Shown one piece after another: positions 59,626-64,000 of a DNA stretch of 64,000 bases. Where the stretch lies: the NCBI RefSeq assembly GCF_046098205.1, contig NZ_JBJURJ010000004.1, positions 186,001-250,000 on the forward strand, written 5' to 3'. The stretch's first letter is position 1; every line of letters begins with the position of its first letter. The notes beneath the pieces were generated by a model. That model did no database searches. It saw nothing but the letters and a program-made list of their open reading frames with translations, and was not told where the DNA came from. This DNA is from Paenibacillus_AR mesotrionivorans (GTDB taxonomy: Bacteria; Bacillota; Bacilli; Paenibacillales; NBRC-103111). A program made the position numbers and the translations under genes.

Positions 59626-59985
59626 AACAATACACGCTATGATCGGAATCAGTACGGGACATTCACACCCTCAGAGAGCCGCGACACGGTGCAACGCGGC
59701 GGGTGAAGAACCGGAAGACTCATCCGGGAGCGGCGGTATGGAACGTTTCAGCAGGCAAATTCACCGCCTGGGAAACCAGTATATGCCGACGGTTCATCCC
59801 CGTAACGGGATGGCGGGATTATGGCCGAGGCCATGATGCCGCACAAAGCGGATTTGCCGGTGCTTCATGAACCCATGAAGAGCGCCTCAGGGCAAATCAA
59901 GAAGAGTGGTACCGCGACGGTTACAAGCCTGTCGTCTCTTCCCTACACGGGGAGGGGCGGCAGGCTTTTTGATGTTTTTCTGCCA
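59626..59985 (+). promoter_or_regulatory. T-box leader 1 (leucine type)
   Basis: The leader shows the stem I landmarks AGAGAG and GGTGCAACGCGGC, a likely specifier CTC (59719-59721, Leu) in AGACTCATCCGGGAG, the T-box AGTGGTACCGCG (59905-59916) and a terminator AAGCCTG/CAGGCTT followed by five T. Uncharged leucine tRNA should bind and allow read-through. It is the first of two tandem copies before leuA. Confidence 0.93.
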
Positions 59986-60009
59986 CTCCTCCCGCATACA
60001 ACATAAACA

Positions 60010-60316
60010 TAAAGACCGGGAGCGGGAGCCCCCGACGCCTAACAGAGAGCCGCGGAATTGGTGCAACGCGGCGGCGTCCGGCTCCTTCCTCGCCCGTGAA
60101 TGGCCGCATGGAACGTGAACTGCCCTCTCCCCAAGAGGGCTAACTACAAGTACATGCGGACGGCCTAGCCCTCGTTACCGGGCGCGCAGCGGAGCCTCCG
60201 CTGCGGCTAAGCGGGTCCGGATCAGCGCCGGACCAACAAGAGTGGTACCGCGACAGGACATGATGGCCTGCCGTCTCTTTCAGACATGAAGGAGACCGGC
60301 AGGCCTTTTGGCGTTG
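60010..60316 (+). promoter_or_regulatory. T-box leader 2 (leucine type)
   Basis: A second complete T-box has AGAGAG, GGTGCAACGCGGC, the T-box AGTGGTACCGCG (60241-60252) and a terminator GGCCTGCCG/CGGCAGGCC followed by TTTT. The specifier is less clear: CTC at 60089-60091 would fit Leu. Close similarity to leader 1 suggests duplication. Confidence 0.9.
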
Positions 60317-60361
60317 CGGCAGAGACAACTAACCAACCCACCCAAGGAGGATGACCAAACT

Positions 60362-61909
60362 ATGGAAAACCGCAGAATCCGCATTTTTGACACAACCTTA
60401 CGCGACGGCGAGCAATCGCCGGGTGCAAGCCTCTATCCGGAGGAGAAGATTGTTCTGGCTCGTCAGTTGGAGAGGCTGGGCATCGATACCATCGAGCCGG
60501 GTTTCCCCGCCAGCAGCCCTGGGGATTTCCGGGCCGTTCAGGAGATTTCCAGGATGCTGCAGCGTACCGAAATCTGCGGCTTCGGCCGGGCCGTGAAAAG
60601 CGACATTGACGCCGCCGTGAACGCTACCCGTGATGCCAACCGACGCCGGCTGCATCTGTTTCTTTCCTCCTCCCAGATTCATATGGATTTTCAGCTGAAA
60701 AAAAGCCGGGAGCAGGTGCTGCAGATCGCCCGCGACATGGTGGCATATGCAAAGCAATTTGTGGATACCATCGAATTTTCTCCTATGGATGCCACCCGCT
60801 CCGGGGATGAATTCTTGTATGAGATGCTGGAAACGGTGATTGCCGAAGGCGCCACCATCCTTAATATTCCCGACACGGTGGGGTATGCCCTGCCGGAGGA
60901 ATACGGGAACCTGTTCCGTAGGGTGCGGGCCAATGTCCGGGGCGGCGACAGGGTGGAATACAGCGCCCATTGCCACAACGATCTGGGTCTTGCCGTGGCC
61001 AACAGTCTGGCGGCCATTGCCGGCGGAGCCACCCATGTGGAGGTGACCATTAACGGCATCGGCGAACGGGCGGGCAACTGCTCCCTGGAGGAGCTGGCGA
61101 TGGCCATCGCCACCCGGGGCCAGGACAGCGGGCTCTCGACCGGCATCGATGCCTCTCAAATTTATGAGACCTCCCGGATGGTCAGCCGGATTATGAATCT
61201 GCCCATTGCGTATAACAAGCCCATCGTCGGGCGCAACGCCTTCCAGCATGAAGCGGGCATCCACCAGGACGGACTGTTGAAGAACCGGAGCACCTACGAG
61301 ATTATGGACCCGGAAAGAATGGGCATCCCCCGGGATATGATTGTACTGGGCAAACATTCCGGGCGCCACGCTCTGAAGCATCGCCTGGAGCGGTACGGAG
61401 TGACTCTGGGTGAAGCGGAGCTGGCACGTTTTACCGAGCAGTTCAAAGAGGAGGCCGACGCCTGCAAGGTGATTTCCGACGCGCATCTGCTGCGGATTCT
61501 CGACAAAACTCCGGGAGGCGGCGCAGGGCCGTATTCCATGACGGATTTTCAGGTGGTCTCCAACCACCGCAAGGCTAAGGTGGCCTCCGTTACCCTGCGC
61601 AACAACCGCACCGGCGCGGAAAACACCTATGCCGCCGCAGGGGACGGCCCCGTGGAGGCGATTGTGGCCTGTATGAAGCAGGCGGTGGACTTCCCGCTGG
61701 AGCTGACGGATATGGAGATCCATTCCCTCTCCGCCTCGGAAACCGCCCAAGGAGAAGCGCAGATTACCGTCCGTACGGAGGAAAACCGGACCTTCCGGGG
61801 CAGCGGCATCCATAACGATATTCTGGCGGCGGTGGCAGAGGGATTCCTGTCGGCGCTGAACCAGGCGGTGTCGGCCAGAGAGGAGAAATTGTCAGAAAAC
61901 ATTTGTTGA
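60362..61909 (+). CDS. leuA: 2-isopropylmalate synthase LeuA
   Basis: This 515-residue enzyme joins acetyl-CoA and 2-oxoisovalerate in the first committed step of leucine synthesis. The catalytic barrel has DTTLRDGEQSPGAS (R14, D15), the metal histidines H203 and H205 in HCHNDLGL, and NGIGERAGNCSLEE. The C-terminal LeuA allosteric domain (about 390-510) should mediate feedback inhibition. The ATG at 60362 follows AAGGAGG by 11 bases. No other leucine gene follows here, unlike the usual leuABCD order. Expression is set by the two T-boxes. Confidence 0.97.
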   Translation: MENRRIRIFDTTLRDGEQSPGASLYPEEKIVLARQLERLGIDTIEPGFPASSPGDFRAVQEISRMLQRTEICGFGRAVKSDIDAAVNATRDANRRRLHLFLSSSQIHMDFQLKKSREQVLQIARDMVAYAKQFVDTIEFSPMDATRSGDEFLYEMLETVIAEGATILNIPDTVGYALPEEYGNLFRRVRANVRGGDRVEYSAHCHNDLGLAVANSLAAIAGGATHVEVTINGIGERAGNCSLEELAMAIATRGQDSGLSTGIDASQIYETSRMVSRIMNLPIAYNKPIVGRNAFQHEAGIHQDGLLKNRSTYEIMDPERMGIPRDMIVLGKHSGRHALKHRLERYGVTLGEAELARFTEQFKEEADACKVISDAHLLRILDKTPGGGAGPYSMTDFQVVSNHRKAKVASVTLRNNRTGAENTYAAAGDGPVEAIVACMKQAVDFPLELTDMEIHSLSASETAQGEAQITVRTEENRTFRGSGIHNDILAAVAEGFLSALNQAVSAREEKLSENIC

Positions 61910-61927
61910 CAATGATAATCATTATCA
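61906..61927 (+). promoter_or_regulatory. Fur box overlapping a promoter
   Basis: TTGACA (61906-61911) forms a -35 box with TTAACA 17 bp downstream. TGATAAT-C-ATTATCA (61913-61927) is a perfect 7-1-7 Fur box in the spacer. Iron-dependent repression is predicted. Confidence 0.8.
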
Positions 61928-61972
61928 ATTAACATGGAGGAAACGATCCCACGTGAAAAGGAAAGATGCTAG

Positions 61973-62809
61973 ATGCTTACCAATCACTCGCTCCTCCATG
62001 AGCAAAACCAGCACGGACTGCTGCTGACCTCCGTTGCTGCAGCTGAAGACGGCAGGCTGTACGCTTCCGCGGTGAATGAAGGCATCTTCCGCATCGACAA
62101 TACCGCTGCCTGGTCCCGCCTTCCCCATGAGCTTCCGGCTGGCGTTACGGTCAACCGGCTGGAAGCAGAGGATGGCCAAATCTTTGCCTGCACGGAGCAA
62201 GGACTGTTCCAGCTGCGGGAAGACGGCTGGCGGACGACCAAGATAACGGTGCCCTGCTACAGGCTGAGAAGCAAGGGCGGAGTCCTCTATGTGGCCACGG
62301 GCAACGGATTGTGGTACCGGTTCAACGATAATTGGGTACGGACCAGCTACTCCGAAGAGGCGGTGTTCGATCTGTTTATGACGCCGCAGATGATATTCAT
62401 GGCCCGTTCTACAGGCATTTTCCTGTTTGACCGGTACACCCAGTCCTCCGAGGAGTTTAAGGTGGGGAGCTCCGTATCCAGCCTTTGTGTGCTCCACGGT
62501 TATTTACTGGGGGCCGACGGATTGGGGAATTTAGTCGCCGGAGATAAGCGGGGGCGCTTCAATACCCACCACTATAAGGGGATCCGGATTTTTTCGCTGG
62601 AATCCTGCGAGGGCCGGATTTATGCCTGCACCAGCAGGGGCCTGTACCAGGTTCTGTATTGGAAGGACCGGTTCCACCTGTGCTCGGCGGTCACCGGTTT
62701 CCCTGTGACGGATGTGGCCTTCGACAAGGATAATCTATATTTGTCCACCTATTTTGAAGGGCTGCGCATTCTGCCCAGACGGCGGAGCCATGTGTCCGGT
62801 GAAGCCTGA
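61973..62809 (+). CDS. Fur-controlled probable beta-propeller protein
   Basis: This 278-residue protein has about six repeats of the form GRLYASAVNEGIFRID, GQIFACTEQGLFQL, GVLYVATGNGLWYRF, GRIYACTSRGLYQV, DNLYLSTYFEGLRIL. These look like propeller blades (two-component-regulator-propeller or YCF48 style). There is no signal peptide, no membrane helix and no known catalytic motif. The perfect Fur box 46 bp upstream implies expression under iron limitation, so a role in iron or haem metabolism is likely but unknown. The ribosome site is AAAGGAAAG. Confidence 0.78.
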   Translation: MLTNHSLLHEQNQHGLLLTSVAAAEDGRLYASAVNEGIFRIDNTAAWSRLPHELPAGVTVNRLEAEDGQIFACTEQGLFQLREDGWRTTKITVPCYRLRSKGGVLYVATGNGLWYRFNDNWVRTSYSEEAVFDLFMTPQMIFMARSTGIFLFDRYTQSSEEFKVGSSVSSLCVLHGYLLGADGLGNLVAGDKRGRFNTHHYKGIRIFSLESCEGRIYACTSRGLYQVLYWKDRFHLCSAVTGFPVTDVAFDKDNLYLSTYFEGLRILPRRRSHVSGEA

Positions 62810-62936
62810 ACCATTTTTCTACAAATGATGTCTGCCAAACCCGGGCCTGCCCGGGTTTTTGGTGCGAGAACGGCTCCCTGGGCAGAAGCTGCCAACATTT
62901 ATGAAAGGGCTATTTCGCACTCGTACAGGTTTAGTG

Positions 62937-62942
62937 TACAAT
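62937..62942 (+). promoter_or_regulatory. Possible -10 box of the degV-like gene
   Basis: TACAAT, with TTCGCA 17 bp upstream as a weak -35. Confidence 0.4.
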
Positions 62943-62984
62943 TGAGGGGACGAACGCGCATGACGAGGAAGGAGAATGGATTGA

Positions 62985-63851
62985 ATGACCGTCAAAATTA
63001 TAACCGACAGCGCTGCCGATCTTCCCAAGGAACTGGTGGCACAGCATGGCATAGAAGTGCTCCCGCTAATGGTTTACCTGGATAACCAGGAATTCCGGGA
63101 CGGAGAAACCATGAACCCCCAGGAGATGTTCCGGGGTATGCGGGAGGGCAAGGTTTACAAAACGGCCCAGGTCCCACTTCAAATCTTCCGGGAAGTGTTC
63201 CAGCGTCATGCCGAAAACGGCGATATCTGCATCTATGTGGCATTTTCCTCCGCTTTGTCCGGAACCTACCAGTCCGCCGTCCTGGCGAAGAATGAAATTC
63301 TTGAGGATTACCCGGATGTGAAGCTTGAGGTTATCGATACCAAATGCGCTTCCATGGGCTTCGGTCTGGTGGTGCTGATGGCAGCGGAGCTGGCTGCAGA
63401 AGGCAAAAGCCAGGATGAAATTATCGAGGCAATCCGGTTCCATGCCCTTCATATGGAGCATATTTTCACAGTGGATAATCTGGAGTATCTGTACCGGGGC
63501 GGACGTGTCAGTAAAACCGCCGCTTTTATCGGTGGGCTTCTGAATATTAAGCCGGTGCTGCACGTGGAGGATGGCAAGCTGATCCCCATCGAGAAGCTGC
63601 GTGGCCGGCGCAAGGTCCTGGACCGGATGGCAGCCATTATGGCGGAGCGGGGGATCAGCCAAGACCAGCAGGTCATCGGTATCTCCCATGGGGACGATAT
63701 CGAAGCGGCCCACAGTCTGCGCGACATGATCCGGGAGCGCTTCGGCTCCAAGGAATTCATCATATCCCAGATTGGCGGTGCGGTAGGCGCTCACTCTGGA
63801 CCGGGGACTCTTGCTCTTTTTTTCCTGAACAAGCTGAATCCCGGCCGCTAA
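62985..63851 (+). CDS. DegV family fatty-acid-binding protein
   Basis: This 288-residue cytoplasmic protein of the DegV/FakB family binds a fatty acid in its core and presents it to a kinase. Visible blocks are KIITDSAADLP, YVAFSSALSGTYQSA, DTKCASMGFGLVVL, VDNLEYLYRGGRVSK and GGAVGAHSGPGTLALFF. AAGGAG lies about 8 bases before the ATG. It is a single-gene unit with a strong terminator. Confidence 0.94.
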   Translation: MTVKIITDSAADLPKELVAQHGIEVLPLMVYLDNQEFRDGETMNPQEMFRGMREGKVYKTAQVPLQIFREVFQRHAENGDICIYVAFSSALSGTYQSAVLAKNEILEDYPDVKLEVIDTKCASMGFGLVVLMAAELAAEGKSQDEIIEAIRFHALHMEHIFTVDNLEYLYRGGRVSKTAAFIGGLLNIKPVLHVEDGKLIPIEKLRGRRKVLDRMAAIMAERGISQDQQVIGISHGDDIEAAHSLRDMIRERFGSKEFIISQIGGAVGAHSGPGTLALFFLNKLNPGR

Positions 63852-63878
63852 TCCCTTCACAGCATCTTTTACAGAAGA

Positions 63879-63917
63879 ACCTTATGCGCCCTGCAGTCAG
63901 GGCGGTAGGGTTTTTTC
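63879..63917 (+). terminator. Terminator after the degV-like gene
   Basis: CGCCCTG pairs with CAGGGCG, extended by AACC/GGTT, followed by six T. Confidence 0.88.
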
Positions 63918-64000
63918 GTTTTTTGGTACAGCGGATGAAATTTCCAAGGGATAGCCATACTACAAATATTGCGGGGAAAATATAAACATTTTGTTAAACT

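Noticed and set aside
59640..60310. tRNA genes in the leuA leader
   Set aside because: The tRNA-like stems belong to T-box leaders; no acceptor stem with a TTC-loop and anticodon arm is present.
60398..61813. Long minus-strand frame opposite leuA
   Set aside because: It is a shadow of leuA; the plus-strand frame has all catalytic motifs.

Overview
The window looks like a Bacillota chromosome of the Paenibacillus type. Genes carry strong AGGAGG ribosome sites. The set includes a gerP-like spore germination operon with sigma-K-type promoters, a SinR-like repressor, two tandem T-box leaders, large secreted polysaccharide lyases (one anchored by S-layer homology domains), intracellular GH36 and GH38 glycosidases, and many one-component regulators next to their targets. 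No rRNA, tRNA, prophage, insertion sequence or CRISPR array was recognised. The species assignment is inference from gene content.

Layout. 1-2000: a sugar-phosphate isomerase-like TIM barrel and an unknown protein. 2097-5407: a copper operon copA-csoR-copZ behind a near-consensus promoter with a palindromic CsoR-type operator. 5434-6720: an orphan [FeFe]-hydrogenase maturase hydE behind a Rex/Fnr-like palindrome and a structured leader. 7292-11902: a 1536-residue SLH-anchored PL8 lyase. 12135-21400: a probable sporulation small protein, a CNNM/CorC protein, azoreductase, DsrE-like protein, a MarR/oxidoreductase divergon, an MFS exporter behind a possible attenuating leader peptide, a single-cysteine CsoR-family regulator, a SinR-like repressor and cytochrome-oxidase accessory genes. 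21523-24416: an acetyltransferase and a PL11 rhamnogalacturonan lyase with a cre site. 25036-29398: a GntR regulator with two ABC transporters. 29545-45368: a uridine-kinase-like protein, MBL hydrolase/TetR pair, GGDEF-EAL protein, aldo/keto reductase, AAA ATPase, DUF4309 lipoprotein, SgrR-like regulator, DUF4173 membrane protein, FAD oxidoreductase, and an Rrf2/NmrA-type pair sharing an operator. 46683-50192: spore germination and probable spore-coat genes. 50259-51958: SDR and LysR genes. 52032-59167: GH36 alpha-galactosidase, LacI regulator, GH38 alpha-mannosidase. 59581-61909: tandem T-boxes and leuA. 61906-63851: a Fur-box-controlled probable beta-propeller protein and a DegV protein.

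The most unusual signal is in the spaces between genes. Six intergenic regions each carry an element of 182-183 bp made of four related units. Two are direct and two inverted, the members of each pair are set 49-50 bp apart, and the whole always begins TAACG (TTACG once) and ends at the matching inverted copy. The six elements belong to three sequence subfamilies but keep the same geometry. A seventh region holds eight hairpins built on ATAGCGGAAG, in pairs about 52 bp apart. I do not recognise these as a described family.

Genes that appear to work together: copper efflux (copA, csoR, copZ); plant polysaccharide use (PL8, PL11, GH36, GH38, LacI); redox and electrophile stress (azoR, NmrA, the MarR-linked oxidoreductase, DsrE); spore formation (gerP cluster, GerT-like protein, YjcZ-like peptide). 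Start codons were chosen from ribosome-site spacing and family length.
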